Assembly: GCA_965215155.1 (NCBI GenBank)
Contig: CBDCCY010000001.1
Coordinates: forward strand, 434,001-498,000
Direction: 5' to 3'
DNA from: JAGWAJ01 sp965215155
GTDB lineage: Bacteria > Acidobacteriota > Vicinamibacteria > Vicinamibacterales > UBA8438
DNA length: 64,000 nucleotides
Shown here: positions 40,979 to 50,076 of the stretch, piece by piece
Layout of the letters: the number at the start of each line of letters is the position of its first letter
Position numbering within the stretch: position 1 is the stretch's first letter
Notes under the pieces: generated by a model
Databases searched by the model: none
What the model saw: only the letters and a program-made list of their open reading frames with translations
Told to the model about the DNA's origin: nothing
Made by a program: the position numbers and the translations under genes

Positions 40979-43123
40979 ATGGCGGAACGGAATCCGTCCC
41001 GGCCCACGCTCGCGCGGCTGGCCCGGCTCTACGGCCTCCAGACGTCGTACGCCGACGGCCGCGGGGTCCGTCGCCACGCCTCGCCGCAGTCGGTCCGCGC
41101 GCTGCTGGAAGCCCTCGGCGCGCCGCTCGCGACGACGCGCCCCCGCGACATCGCCGCCGTGTCGGACGCACGCCGGCGCGCCGCCTGGGCGCGGCCGGTC
41201 GAGCCCGTGCTCGTCGCCTGGCGCGGTCGCCGGGTCGAGTTCCTCGTCCGCGGGATCGAGACGAGCGGCCCCGTGCCGGCGCGGTGTCGACTCCGGCTCG
41301 CCGACGGACGGACGCGAACGTGGACGGTGCGGGCCGACGAGCCGGCGGTCGCGGCGGCCACGGTGGATGGTGTCGCGTACCGTGCGCGCCGGGCCCGGCT
41401 CCCGGCGCGCCTCCCCGACGGCTACCACGACCTCGACGTCGAGATCGGCAGGCGGTCCTGCCGCAGCCTGGTCGTCGTGGCGCCGCCGCGGGCGTACGAC
41501 GACGGCGGGCGGACGTGGGGGGTCTTCCTCCCGCTCCACACGCTGCAGTCGGCCGGGAGCTGGGGGGTCGGCGACTTCACCGATCTGGAGGCTCTCGCCG
41601 CGTGGGTCGCCTCGGAGGGCGGGACGTCGGTGGCCCTGCTGCCGCTGCTGGCCGCCTTCCTCGGCGAGCGGCCCTTCGAGCCGAGTCCCTACCTGCCGGT
41701 GAGCCGCCTGTTCTGGAACGAGCTGTACGTCGATCCGCGCCGGCTGCCGGAGTTCGCGCACTCGGAGCCCGCGCGGCGCCTCGTCGCTTCCGCGGAGTTC
41801 CGGGGCCGCGTCGAAGGCCTGCGGGCCGCGCGTCTCGTCGACTACCGCGGGGCCATGGCCCTGCGGCGCCGCGTCCTCGAGCTGCTCGCCCGTGCTCTCG
41901 ACGACCGGGCCGACCGACGCCGCGCGGCCTTCGAGGACTGGATCGAGCGCTGCCCGCCGGCGCGCGACTACGCCGCGTTCCGCGCGACCCGCGAACTGCT
42001 GGCGCGGTCGCGCGCGGCCGTCCCGCCGCCGATGCCGCCGGCGCCGCCGCGGCGGGGGCCGCTGCCCGCGCCGCCGGGAGAGCGCCACGCGGTCCGCTAC
42101 CACCTCTACGCGCAGTGGGCGGCCGCCGAGCAGATCGGGCAGCTCGCGCGCACCGCGGCCGCCCGCGGCGGCGGGCTCCATCTCGACATTCCCGTCGGCG
42201 TGCATCCCGACGGATTCGACGTCTGGCGCCACCCGACGTTGTTCGCCCGCGGCGCGGCGCTCGGCGCGCCGCCCGACCCGCTGTTCGCCGAAGGCCAGGA
42301 CTGGAGCGCACCGCCGCCGCACCCGGAGATGGTGCGCGAGGATGCCTACGCCTACTTCCGCGCCAGCCTCGCTCACCAGATGGGGCCGGCGACCGCCGTG
42401 CGCCTCGATCACGTCATGGGGCTCCACCGCCTGTTCTGGATCCCCCGCGGGGGAGAGCCCGCCGACGGCGCCTACGTTCGCTACCGCTCCGAGGAGCTCT
42501 ACGCCATCGTCTGCCTGGAATCGCACCGCCACCGGACGCGCGTGGTCGGCGAGAACCTCGGCACCGTGCCGCGCTACGTCGATGCGGCGCTGTCCCGGTA
42601 CGGCCTCGCGAGGATGCACGTCGCACAGTTCGCCGTGGATCCCGGCGCCGCCGAACCGCTGGGACGCGTTCCCCGGCGCGCCTTCGCCTGCGTGAACACG
42701 CACGACACGCCGACGTTCGCGGGCTTCCTCGACGGGCGAGACATCGACGCCCGCGTCGCGGGCGGCCGTCTCGATGCGGACGGAGCCGAGCGCGAGCGCC
42801 GCCGGCGGCGGGCCGAGGCGGCGGCCCTGCGCGCGGCGGCGGGGGAGGGCGCCGGGGCGGGTGGACAGGAGCATGCGCGGGCGGCCGCGGACCTCCGCAC
42901 CCTGTGGGCGTGTCTCGACCGGCTTGCCCGCAGCGCCGCGAGCGTAGTGACCGTCAACCTGGAGGATCTGTGGCGGGAGCCGCGCCCGCAGAACGTGCCC
43001 GGCACGGGAGCGGAGAAGCCCAACTGGCGGCGCAGGGCGCGCTACGGCCTCGAGGTGCTGCGGGATCTGCCGGGCGTGACGGCCGCGCTCCGCGACCTTG
43101 CGCGGCGCCGCCCGCGAGGATGA
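40979..43123 (+). CDS. malQ: 4-alpha-glucanotransferase
   Basis: GH77 disproportionating enzyme that rearranges maltodextrins. About 714 residues from ATG 40979 (a GTG at 40970 is possible). An N-terminal extension (about 1-190) of the type in long MalQ precedes the barrel. Motifs: RLDHVMGLHRLFWIP (nucleophile Asp), VVGENLGTVPRYV (acid/base Glu; GEN replaces GED), FACVNTHDTPTFAGF (stabilising Asp), and EDLWREPRPQNVPGT. It follows glgX and completes glucan remodelling. Its end is adjacent to repeat R4. Confidence 0.93.
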   Translation: MAERNPSRPTLARLARLYGLQTSYADGRGVRRHASPQSVRALLEALGAPLATTRPRDIAAVSDARRRAAWARPVEPVLVAWRGRRVEFLVRGIETSGPVPARCRLRLADGRTRTWTVRADEPAVAAATVDGVAYRARRARLPARLPDGYHDLDVEIGRRSCRSLVVVAPPRAYDDGGRTWGVFLPLHTLQSAGSWGVGDFTDLEALAAWVASEGGTSVALLPLLAAFLGERPFEPSPYLPVSRLFWNELYVDPRRLPEFAHSEPARRLVASAEFRGRVEGLRAARLVDYRGAMALRRRVLELLARALDDRADRRRAAFEDWIERCPPARDYAAFRATRELLARSRAAVPPPMPPAPPRRGPLPAPPGERHAVRYHLYAQWAAAEQIGQLARTAAARGGGLHLDIPVGVHPDGFDVWRHPTLFARGAALGAPPDPLFAEGQDWSAPPPHPEMVREDAYAYFRASLAHQMGPATAVRLDHVMGLHRLFWIPRGGEPADGAYVRYRSEELYAIVCLESHRHRTRVVGENLGTVPRYVDAALSRYGLARMHVAQFAVDPGAAEPLGRVPRRAFACVNTHDTPTFAGFLDGRDIDARVAGGRLDADGAERERRRRRAEAAALRAAAGEGAGAGGQEHARAAADLRTLWACLDRLARSAASVVTVNLEDLWREPRPQNVPGTGAEKPNWRRRARYGLEVLRDLPGVTAALRDLARRRPRG

Positions 43124-43141
43124 TGCCGCACCGCCCACCCT

Positions 43142-43310
43142 CCGAGTCCGCGCCGTCACACGGCGGACTCCCGGCCCGCCGATCGTCGCCTGACGGCTCC
43201 GCGCGCTGCCCCGCAGGCCCACTGTCCCCAGGAGTCTGCGCCGCAGAACGTGCCATGGAGCGGTTCGTGCCGGCGCAGCCTCCCAACGCGCCCGTGAGGG
43301 CGCCGCTAGC
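43142..43310 (-). repeat. Palindromic element R4
   Basis: About 169 nt in the R5 orientation: arm gagtccgcgcc...ggcggactcc; middle with gtcgcctgacggctccgcg; ggagtctgcgccgcagaacg...ggcgcagcctccc; and hairpin gcgcccgtgagggcgc ending gctag. Located between convergent malQ and glgP; the terminal ctag gives the TAG stop of glgP (43306-43308). Confidence 0.82.
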
Positions 43311-45909
43311 CGCGCCCCATGTCGCTCGAGAGGCCACCGGCCGCCGGCAGGTAACAGTGCCGCACGTAGTCCATCACCATGCGGTCGGCGTTGAAGCGCC
43401 AGCCCAGCGTATGGATTGCCCGCTTCATGCGGGCCGCCCAGCCGCGCGGCACGCCGTCCGGGTCCCGATCGTAGTAGAGCGGGACCACCTCGTCGGCGAG
43501 CACGCGCAGCATCTCGTCCGCATCGCGCCCGTCCTGCGCCTCGGGGGACGTGTGGGCCTCGCCCGCACCGATGGCGAAGCCGTTCGTGCCGTCAAAGGCT
43601 TCCGCCCACCAGCCGTCGAGGACCGACAGGTTCAGCCCGCCGTTCAGCAGCACCTTCTGACCGCTCGTCCCCGATGCCTCCTGGGGCCTCCGGGGGTTGT
43701 TCAGCCAGACGTCGACCCCCTGGACGAGCTGGCGTCCGAGGCTGATGTCGTAGTCCTCGAGGAAGACGAGCTTCCCGAGGAAGCGGGCGTCCCGGCTCAG
43801 CTCGTGAATCCGCTGGAGCACGCCTTTCGCGGGCTCGTCGCGCGGGTGCGCCTTGCCTGCGATCACGAACTGGATCGGGCGCTGCGGGTCGTTGACGAGG
43901 CTCGCGAGCCGCTCCGGGTTCTGGAGGAACAGGGCGGCGCGCTTATAGGTGGCCACGCGGCGCGCGAATCCGATGGTCAGGGCGTCCTGGCTGAGCGCAT
44001 GGGAGAGCTGCTCGAGCACGACCGCCGGCTCGCCCCGCCGCGCCGCTTCGCGCAGGACCCGTCGCCGGACCGAGTCCAGGAGGCGGATCTTGAGAGCGAC
44101 GTGGGTCTCCCAGAGCGCCCCGTCGCTGACCCTCTCGATTCCCGCCGCGATGTCGGGCAGCCCGTCCTCGCGCGACGCGTCCTCGGAGCGGAGGTGCCGG
44201 TCGTGGAGCTGCTGCATCTGCGGCGCCAGCCAGCTCGGCACGTGAATGCCGTTGGTGATGTGGCCGATCGGCACGTCCTCCTCCGGGCGGCCGCTCCACA
44301 GGCCGTGCCACATGTGGCGGGTGACGTCCCCATGCACGGACGAGACCGCGTTGGCGCGGCGGGAGGCGCGCAACCCCAGCACCGTCATGCAGAAGGGCTC
44401 GCCCGCGTCGTCCGGATTCACGCGCCCGAGACCCATGAGACGCTCGTGCGGGATGCCCAGGGCATCGCGGAGCGGCCCGAGATGCTCGTCGAGCAGGTCG
44501 GCCGGGAAGGCGTCGTGGCCAGCGGGCACGGGCGTGTGGGTCGTGAAGACCGTTCGCCGGGCCACCCGCCGGACGGCGGTCTCGAAGTCGACGCCCTCCC
44601 GCTCGATGCAGCGCCGCATCGCTTCCAGCACCGCGAAGGCGCTGTGCCCCTCGTTGAGGTGGAAGACGCCCGGCACGAGCCCCAGCGCGTGGAGCGCCTT
44701 CAGCCCGCCGATTCCGAGCAGCAGCTCCTGGCGAATGCGCACTCGAACGTCGCCGCCGTAGAGGCGCGCCGTCAGCGCCCGGTCCTCGGGCGTGTTGCCG
44801 TCGACGTCGGAGTCGAGCAGCAGGAGCGTCCGCCGTCCGATCGCGGCCTGCCACACGCGCGCGCGCAGGCAGCCGTCGCGCGTCGCGATCTCCGGCACGA
44901 TCGGCTCGCCGTCCGCCCCCACGGCCGGTTCCAGCGGCAGTCTCGCGAGGTCGACCTCCGCGTAGTCCTCCTGCTGCCAGCCGCCGGCGTCGAGCCGTTG
45001 CCGGAAGTAGCCCTGGCCGTAGAACAGGCCGACGCCGACGAGCGGCACGCCCAGGTCGGAGGCGCTCTTGATGTGGTCCCCGGCCAGCACGCCGAGCCCT
45101 CCGGAGTAGATCGGCAGCGATTCGTGGATGCCGAACTCGGCCGAGAAGTAGGCCACCGGCTGGCGGCGGAGGATGCCGGCGTGCGTGTCGCCCCACGTCG
45201 CGGATCGCTCGCGGTACTCCTGGAGCCGCCGGAACGTGTGGTTGATCCGGTGCCCCAGCGCGAGATCGCCGATGCGCTCGTCGAGCGCGTCGAGCGACAT
45301 CTCCGACAGCAGCGCCACCGGGTTCCGGCCCAGTTCCTCCCAGCGCGTCGGGTCGAGGTCCTGGAACAGGCTCATCGCGCTCGCGTCCCAGCTCCACCAC
45401 ATGTTCCGGGCCAGCGCCCAGAGCCGGTGCTGGAGCGGTCCAATCGACTGATCCCGCTCCCGCACCTGGGCGACGATCGGGCTGATCTCTCCCGCCGCCA
45501 GCAGCAGCGACGCGATCTCGTCGTCGGAGAAGCTCCGCTCCTCGATCGTCTGCACGATGAGCACGCCCTGGAGCAGCTCGCGGTCGATGAGCGGGACGCC
45601 CAGGAAGGCGTAGTAGGGATCCTCGCCGGCCTCCGCGAAGTGCTTAAAGCGGGGATGCCGCTTGACGTTGGGCACCTCGATGGGCCGCAGCTGCTCCGCG
45701 ACGAGGCCCGCGAGGCCCTCGTGCAGCTCCATGCGGACCTTGCCGACGCTCTCCGGACGCAGGCCGACGGTGGCCGCGAGCACGAGGTGGCTCCGGTCGG
45801 CTTCGAGGAGGTAGATGGAGCAGACGTCGACGCCCATCCGGGCCTGGAGCTGCCGGACGCCGGCGGTCAGGGTCTCGGTGGAGTCGGCGTGTCGGGTGGT
45901 CAGGTGCAT
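43306..45909 (-). CDS. glgP: GAF domain-alpha-glucan phosphorylase fusion
   Basis: Releases glucose-1-phosphate from glycogen. 867 residues. Residues about 15-155 are a GAF sensor domain resembling the N-terminal domain of PtsP phosphotransferases (ATVGLRPESVGKVRMELHEG, NVKRHPRFKHF, YYAFLGVPLIDRELLQGVLI). The rest is a GlgP of the alpha-glucan-family type (WALARNMWWSWDASA, YFSAEFGIHESLPIYSGGLG, HLNEGHSAFAVLEAM). The PLP-lysine region is EASGTSGQKVLLNGGLNLSV. The fusion suggests allosteric control of glycogen breakdown by a small ligand. Convergent with malQ. Confidence 0.93.
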   Translation of the reverse strand: MHLTTRHADSTETLTAGVRQLQARMGVDVCSIYLLEADRSHLVLAATVGLRPESVGKVRMELHEGLAGLVAEQLRPIEVPNVKRHPRFKHFAEAGEDPYYAFLGVPLIDRELLQGVLIVQTIEERSFSDDEIASLLLAAGEISPIVAQVRERDQSIGPLQHRLWALARNMWWSWDASAMSLFQDLDPTRWEELGRNPVALLSEMSLDALDERIGDLALGHRINHTFRRLQEYRERSATWGDTHAGILRRQPVAYFSAEFGIHESLPIYSGGLGVLAGDHIKSASDLGVPLVGVGLFYGQGYFRQRLDAGGWQQEDYAEVDLARLPLEPAVGADGEPIVPEIATRDGCLRARVWQAAIGRRTLLLLDSDVDGNTPEDRALTARLYGGDVRVRIRQELLLGIGGLKALHALGLVPGVFHLNEGHSAFAVLEAMRRCIEREGVDFETAVRRVARRTVFTTHTPVPAGHDAFPADLLDEHLGPLRDALGIPHERLMGLGRVNPDDAGEPFCMTVLGLRASRRANAVSSVHGDVTRHMWHGLWSGRPEEDVPIGHITNGIHVPSWLAPQMQQLHDRHLRSEDASREDGLPDIAAGIERVSDGALWETHVALKIRLLDSVRRRVLREAARRGEPAVVLEQLSHALSQDALTIGFARRVATYKRAALFLQNPERLASLVNDPQRPIQFVIAGKAHPRDEPAKGVLQRIHELSRDARFLGKLVFLEDYDISLGRQLVQGVDVWLNNPRRPQEASGTSGQKVLLNGGLNLSVLDGWWAEAFDGTNGFAIGAGEAHTSPEAQDGRDADEMLRVLADEVVPLYYDRDPDGVPRGWAARMKRAIHTLGWRFNADRMVMDYVRHCYLPAAGGLSSDMGRG

Positions 45910-46022
45910 ACCTCGCGCGTACGAGGATCCTCAACACGAGCCCGCCCCGTCAACCTGCGAGCCGGTCTCGCCGGCCCGGCGGACGGCATCGCGGTGCGGA
46001 CTTTCCCGGCGCGCGGGTCGGC

Positions 46023-47033
46023 TCAGGCCGCTTCCGGTGCCGCCCCGGCGGTGGCCGCGCCGGGGCGGCAGACGCTGCGCACGGGCTTCGGTGCGGGCTG
46101 CGGCTCCAGGAGGCGCAGGCTGAAGGCAGGCTGCCTGCCGATCGCCAGCAGCGACTCGACGATGCGGGCGGGCTGCCCCCAGTCGCTCCACATGAGGCTC
46201 TCGAGGGGCAGCATCGCGATGCGATCGTGGGCTCTCTCGAGCAGCCCCGACGAGAAGTTGACCCGCGGCATCGTCTCGTAGACCTCTTCGAGGACCGCGG
46301 CTTCGCGTGTCCCCCCGAGGGCCTCCCGCAGCACCGTGAAGAAGGGCGCCAGCGTGGGGAGCCGCTCGCACGAGAGGTCCCACAGGGTGCGGGCGCGGGC
46401 CACGAGGACCAGCGTGTTCCACACGCCGCCGCGATGGTGCAGGCGAACCGCTTCGGCCGCCGGCGGCTTCTCCACGAACGACTCCACCGCGTACACCCGG
46501 TGCGTCGGCCGGCGCTCGAGCTCCCCGGACGGAACGATCCAGCCGTAGTCGTCCTCGACGTTGGCAGGGGGCGCGCCCAGAAGGAGCACCCGGTCGTCGA
46601 GCCGTTCGGCGGCCCGCACCGCCACCTGCACCTGCGCCACGAACCGCGGCTCCGGATACACGAAGTGGTCCGACGGCAGGATGACCACCGTGGCGTCCGG
46701 ATCGCGGTGCAGGGCATGGGCGAGCCCGAGGAGCACGCCCGGCGCCGTATCGAGATTGGCCGGCTGCTCGATGAAGGTTCCGTCCGACGCGCGGGGCGCG
46801 CGCTCGCGGCGCACCGCGCGGTGGGCGCGCCCGACCACCGTGAGTATCCGACTCGGGTCGCACAGGGCGGCGGCCCGGTCGAGGGTGTGATCGAGCATCG
46901 ACCGAGTGCCGGAGAACGCGCAGTACTGCTTGGGAACGTGGCGGCCGAGCCACCGCTCGGTGAGCGGGCGAAGCCGCATGCCGTCGCCGCCCGCGAGCAC
47001 GATCGCCAGCGGTTGCTGCCTTGGAGTCATCAT
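46023..47033 (-). CDS. Sugar-phosphate nucleotidyltransferase (mannose-1-P guanylyltransferase type)
   Basis: 336 residues from ATG 47033 (gagg upstream; the next codon is also ATG). The activation loop reads VLAGGDGMRLRPLTERWLG, then PKQYCAFSGTRSML and ILPSDHFVYPEPRF, the layout of mannose-1-phosphate guanylyltransferases (PKQ and SDH motifs). The GDP-mannose assignment is by family; with glycogen genes around it, another NDP-sugar is possible. Not glgC-like. Confidence 0.8.
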   Translation of the reverse strand: MMTPRQQPLAIVLAGGDGMRLRPLTERWLGRHVPKQYCAFSGTRSMLDHTLDRAAALCDPSRILTVVGRAHRAVRRERAPRASDGTFIEQPANLDTAPGVLLGLAHALHRDPDATVVILPSDHFVYPEPRFVAQVQVAVRAAERLDDRVLLLGAPPANVEDDYGWIVPSGELERRPTHRVYAVESFVEKPPAAEAVRLHHRGGVWNTLVLVARARTLWDLSCERLPTLAPFFTVLREALGGTREAAVLEEVYETMPRVNFSSGLLERAHDRIAMLPLESLMWSDWGQPARIVESLLAIGRQPAFSLRLLEPQPAPKPVRSVCRPGAATAGAAPEAA

Positions 47034-47109
47034 TGCCTCGTTCCGGACAATCGTGTGCCGGGTACCAGGACCCTCCACATCGTTGTCGTATGCCGGCGCC
47101 ACACTCCCC

Positions 47110-47397
47110 TCATCGGGATGCGAAGCCGTTCCGCAACTCGCGTTCCGCTTCCAGCCAGTCGTCGAGCGGGCCGCCCGAGCGGTTCGGATCGAGCGAGAGG
47201 AAGTAGGCCCGCTCGGCAATCTGGGTCTCGGTCGGCTCGACGGCCGGTGCGGCCGCGACCGGCGCAGGCGCCGCGGAGGGCTTCCGCGTCGCGGTCGCGG
47301 TGCGCCGGGGCGGCTTGCTGCGCGGCTCGGTCTCGCGCGCACGCTTGGCCGCGGTTCGAGGTTGTGTCGCTCGCTTCGCCGTACGCGTCTCCTTCAT
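47110..47397 (-). CDS. DUF2934 small protein
   Basis: A 95-residue protein: a strongly basic Ala/Pro/Arg/Lys-rich N-terminal half, then the DUF2934 motif IAERAYFLSLDPNRSGGPLD followed by DWLEAEREL. The family is common next to glycogen and trehalose genes in several phyla and has no assigned function. Lies between the nucleotidyltransferase and repeat R5. Confidence 0.85.
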   Translation of the reverse strand: MKETRTAKRATQPRTAAKRARETEPRSKPPRRTATATRKPSAAPAPVAAAPAVEPTETQIAERAYFLSLDPNRSGGPLDDWLEAERELRNGFASR

Positions 47398-47440
47398 GGT
47401 TCCTCCAACGCGTCCCTGACCGAAGGTCCGCAGCCAACCC

Positions 47441-47607
47441 TGGGAGTCTGCGCTGCAGAACGTGCGATTGCGGCTACCTCGTGCCCGCGCAGACTCCCAA
47501 CGCGCCCGCAAGGGCGCGCTAGCCCACCATTCGTCGCCTGACGGCTCCGCCTGGTGCCCAACCAACCCTCCAGGAGTCCGCGCCGTTCTACGGCGCAGAC
47601 TCCTAGC
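47441..47607 (-). repeat. Palindromic element R5 (full-length)
   Basis: About 167 nt, reverse complement of the R3 arrangement: gggagtctgcgctgcagaacg...gcgcagactccc, hairpin gcgcccgcaagggcgcgc, ctag, middle gtcgcctgacggctccgcc and caaccaaccctcc, and final arm ggagtccgcgccg...cggcgcagactcctag. Confidence 0.88.
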
Positions 47608-47933
47608 GCCGAGATGTGTTCGAGCGGTGTCGAGCCTGTTCCGTCGTAACTCGATGCCCTCGCCCGACAAGGACAAACTGCAAAGATCGCGCCGGGCACC
47701 GTTCCACGGACGGGTGCCGCTCCCGTGGCCGCAACACCCTCCCCATCAAGTAGTTGCCGGAGACGGTCGGCCTGCGGCCAGGCCGGCGCGCCGTGCCCGC
47801 GAGACTACGAAACCGTCAGCGGTTGGAGCTGACGCGACGTTCCTGTGGTTCGGGTGAGTCCGAGCCGAGGACGCTGCCGAAGAGACCGACGAGAAACCGG
47901 ACGCTTGCGGGGACGGACGCAGGCGGGCCGCCT
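47608..47933. other. Intergenic stretch without recognised content
   Basis: About 325 nt between repeat R5 and the glgB stop. It has no credible ORF, RNA or promoter on either strand that I can support. Confidence 0.5.
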
Positions 47934-49862
47934 TCAGTCAGGGAGCAAGAATAGCACGCCGAGCGGGGGCAGGGTGAGGCGCAGCGAGTGGGGACGCCCG
48001 TGAGCCGGCACGTCATCGGCCGCGCGGCGTCCGAGGTTGCCGCTTCCGCCGCCGCCGTAGCACGTCGCGTCGCTGTTGAGGCGCTCGCGCCACGCGCCGC
48101 CGCGCGGGACGCCGATGCGGTAGTCGAACCGCGCCACGGGAGTGCAGTTGCAGGCCACGACCAGCGGCCGCCCGCGGCGGTCGCGCCGGAGGAAGCTCAG
48201 GACGCTGCTCGCCCGGTCGTCGCACGCGATCCACTCGAAGCCCGCGGGCTCGGAGTCCAGCTCGTACAGGGCCGGCTCGCTCCGGTAGCAGCGGTTGAGG
48301 TCGCGCACCCACCTCCGCAGCCCCCCCTTGAGCGGGTCGTCCAGCAGATGCCAGTCGAGGCTCTCGGCCGGCGTCCACTCGCGCGCCTGCCCGAACTCGT
48401 TGCCCATGAAGAGGAGCTGCTTGCCGGGGTGGCCGACCATGAATCCGAACAGCAGCCGCAGGCTGGCGTGCCGTTGCGCCTCGTCGCCCGGCATCCGCGC
48501 CAGCAGCGAGCCCTTGCCGTGGACCACCTCGTCGTGGGAAAGGGGCAGGACGTAGTTCTCGCTGAAGGCGTAGACGAGGCTGAACGTGAGCTCGTCCTGG
48601 TGGTGGCGGCGGTGGACCGGGTCGCGCGCGAAGTAGCGCAACGTGTCGTTCATCCAGCCGAGGTTCCACTTGAAGCCGAAGCCGAGCCCGCCGGCATCCA
48701 CCGGGGCGGTAACGAGCGGCCACGCGGTCGATTCCTCGGCCACCATCATGATGCCGGGATGCGCCGCGGGGACCCGCTCGTTCAGGCGCCGCAGGAAATC
48801 GACCGCGTCGAGGTTCTCCCGGCCCCCGTCCCGGTTCGGCACCCACTCGCCGTCGGCCCGCCCGTAGTCCAGGTAGAGCATCGAGGCGACCGCATCTACG
48901 CGCAGCCCGTCGACGTGGTACGCGTCGCACCAGAAGAGCGCGCTGGCGATCAGAAAGTTGCGGACCTCGCGCCGGCCGTAGTTGAAGATCAGCGAACCCC
49001 AGTGCGGGTGGTCGCGCTGGCGCGGGTCGGCGTGCTCGTAGAGATGCGTGCCGTCGAAGCGCGCGAGCCCGTGTTCGTCCTTCGGGAAGTGGGCGGCCGA
49101 CCAGTCGACGAGGACTCCGATTCCGCGCCGGTGGAGGGTGTCGACGAGCGCCATGAACTCCTGCGGCGTGCCGAAGCGGCTCGTCGGCGCGAAGTAGCCG
49201 AGCGTTCCGTAGCCCCAGGACTCGTCGAGCGGGTGCTCCGCGACCGGCAGCAGCTCGACGTGCGTGAAGCCCATCTCGGCCGCATAGTCGGCCAGCCGCG
49301 GGGCGAGGTCGGCGTAGGTGAGCCAGCCTCCGGACCCGGGCACCCGCATCCAGGAGCCGAGGTGCACCTCGTAGACCGAGATCGGCGCATCGTGCGCCTG
49401 TCGGGCGGCGCGCTCCGCCATCCAGCCCCGGTCGCCCCACGCGTAGCCGGACAGGTCCCAGACGCGCGAGGCGGTGCGCGGGCGCGGCTCGCTGGCGAAC
49501 GCATGGGGGTCGGCCTTCTGCACGGCTTCGCCGCCCCGCGGCCGGACCTCGTACTTGTAGAGGGCGCCGTGGCCGGCGTCCGGGACGAAGGCCTCCCAGA
49601 CTCCCGCTTCGGCGCGCAGGCGCATGGGGTGCGCCGCGCCGTCCCAGCCGTTGAAGTCGCCGACGACCGCGACGCGGCGCGCGTTCGGCGCCCAGACCGC
49701 GAAGTGCGTCCCCTCCGACCCGCGGTGCCGCGTGACGTGGGCGCCGAGCTTGTCGTAGCTGCGCTCGTGCGTCCCTTCCGCGAGGAGGTGCAGATCGAAC
49801 TCGGTCAGGAAGGGGGAGCCGGAGCCGCCCGCCCGGGCACGTGACGACACGCCAGTAGGCAC
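47934..49862 (-). CDS. glgB: 1,4-alpha-glucan branching enzyme
   Basis: Introduces alpha-1,6 branches into glycogen. 642 residues from GTG 49862. CBM48 domain (THFAVWAPNARRVAVVGDFN), then GH13: VDWSAAHFPKDEHG, the nucleophile Asp in DGLRVDAVASMLYLDYGR, the acid Glu in MMVAEESTAWP, and LPLSHDEVVHGKGSLL. The absence of an extra N-terminal domain places it with the shorter GlgB form. Divergent from glgA across a 214-nt gap containing repeat R7. Confidence 0.96.
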   Translation of the reverse strand: MPTGVSSRARAGGSGSPFLTEFDLHLLAEGTHERSYDKLGAHVTRHRGSEGTHFAVWAPNARRVAVVGDFNGWDGAAHPMRLRAEAGVWEAFVPDAGHGALYKYEVRPRGGEAVQKADPHAFASEPRPRTASRVWDLSGYAWGDRGWMAERAARQAHDAPISVYEVHLGSWMRVPGSGGWLTYADLAPRLADYAAEMGFTHVELLPVAEHPLDESWGYGTLGYFAPTSRFGTPQEFMALVDTLHRRGIGVLVDWSAAHFPKDEHGLARFDGTHLYEHADPRQRDHPHWGSLIFNYGRREVRNFLIASALFWCDAYHVDGLRVDAVASMLYLDYGRADGEWVPNRDGGRENLDAVDFLRRLNERVPAAHPGIMMVAEESTAWPLVTAPVDAGGLGFGFKWNLGWMNDTLRYFARDPVHRRHHQDELTFSLVYAFSENYVLPLSHDEVVHGKGSLLARMPGDEAQRHASLRLLFGFMVGHPGKQLLFMGNEFGQAREWTPAESLDWHLLDDPLKGGLRRWVRDLNRCYRSEPALYELDSEPAGFEWIACDDRASSVLSFLRRDRRGRPLVVACNCTPVARFDYRIGVPRGGAWRERLNSDATCYGGGGSGNLGRRAADDVPAHGRPHSLRLTLPPLGVLFLLPD

Positions 49863-49984
49863 GCGGCCCGCCGTGCTACGCGGGCGCAGGCGGTTCCACC
49901 CGCACCGTCAGCACGTCGGTGTCCTCGGGATCGTAGCGCAGGTCCCGCACGCCGCCGGCGGACGTCGAGGTCATGGTGGCGGTG

Positions 49985-50054
49985 GCGCGCCCCTTCGGGC
50001 GCACCGATCCTATTACACGGCCGGCCGCTAGCGGTCTGCGCCGCAGACTCCTAG
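49985..50054 (+). repeat. Palindromic element R7 (short form)
   Basis: A GC hairpin (gcgcgccccttcgggcgc) like the middle hairpin of R3/R5, then gctagcg and a compact perfect palindrome gtctgcgccgcagactcctag. It lies between divergent glgB and glgA, close to the likely glgA promoter. Confidence 0.7.
50011..50016 (+). promoter_or_regulatory. Candidate -10 box for glgA inside R7
   Basis: tattac lies 60 nt upstream of the glgA ATG, between the two hairpins of repeat R7. If used, the 5' UTR would carry the R7 palindrome. Confidence 0.3.
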
Positions 50055-50076
50055 ACTGCGCAGGACGGGAGGCGTC

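Noticed and set aside
38720..43222. A 1500-codon minus-strand frame opposite glgX and malQ
   Set aside because: Antisense to two well-supported glycogen genes; no recognisable motif.
40594..46281. An 1895-codon open frame on the plus strand across malQ and glgP
   Set aside because: It overlaps malQ in another frame and glgP antisense; composition is that of a GC shadow with no domain.
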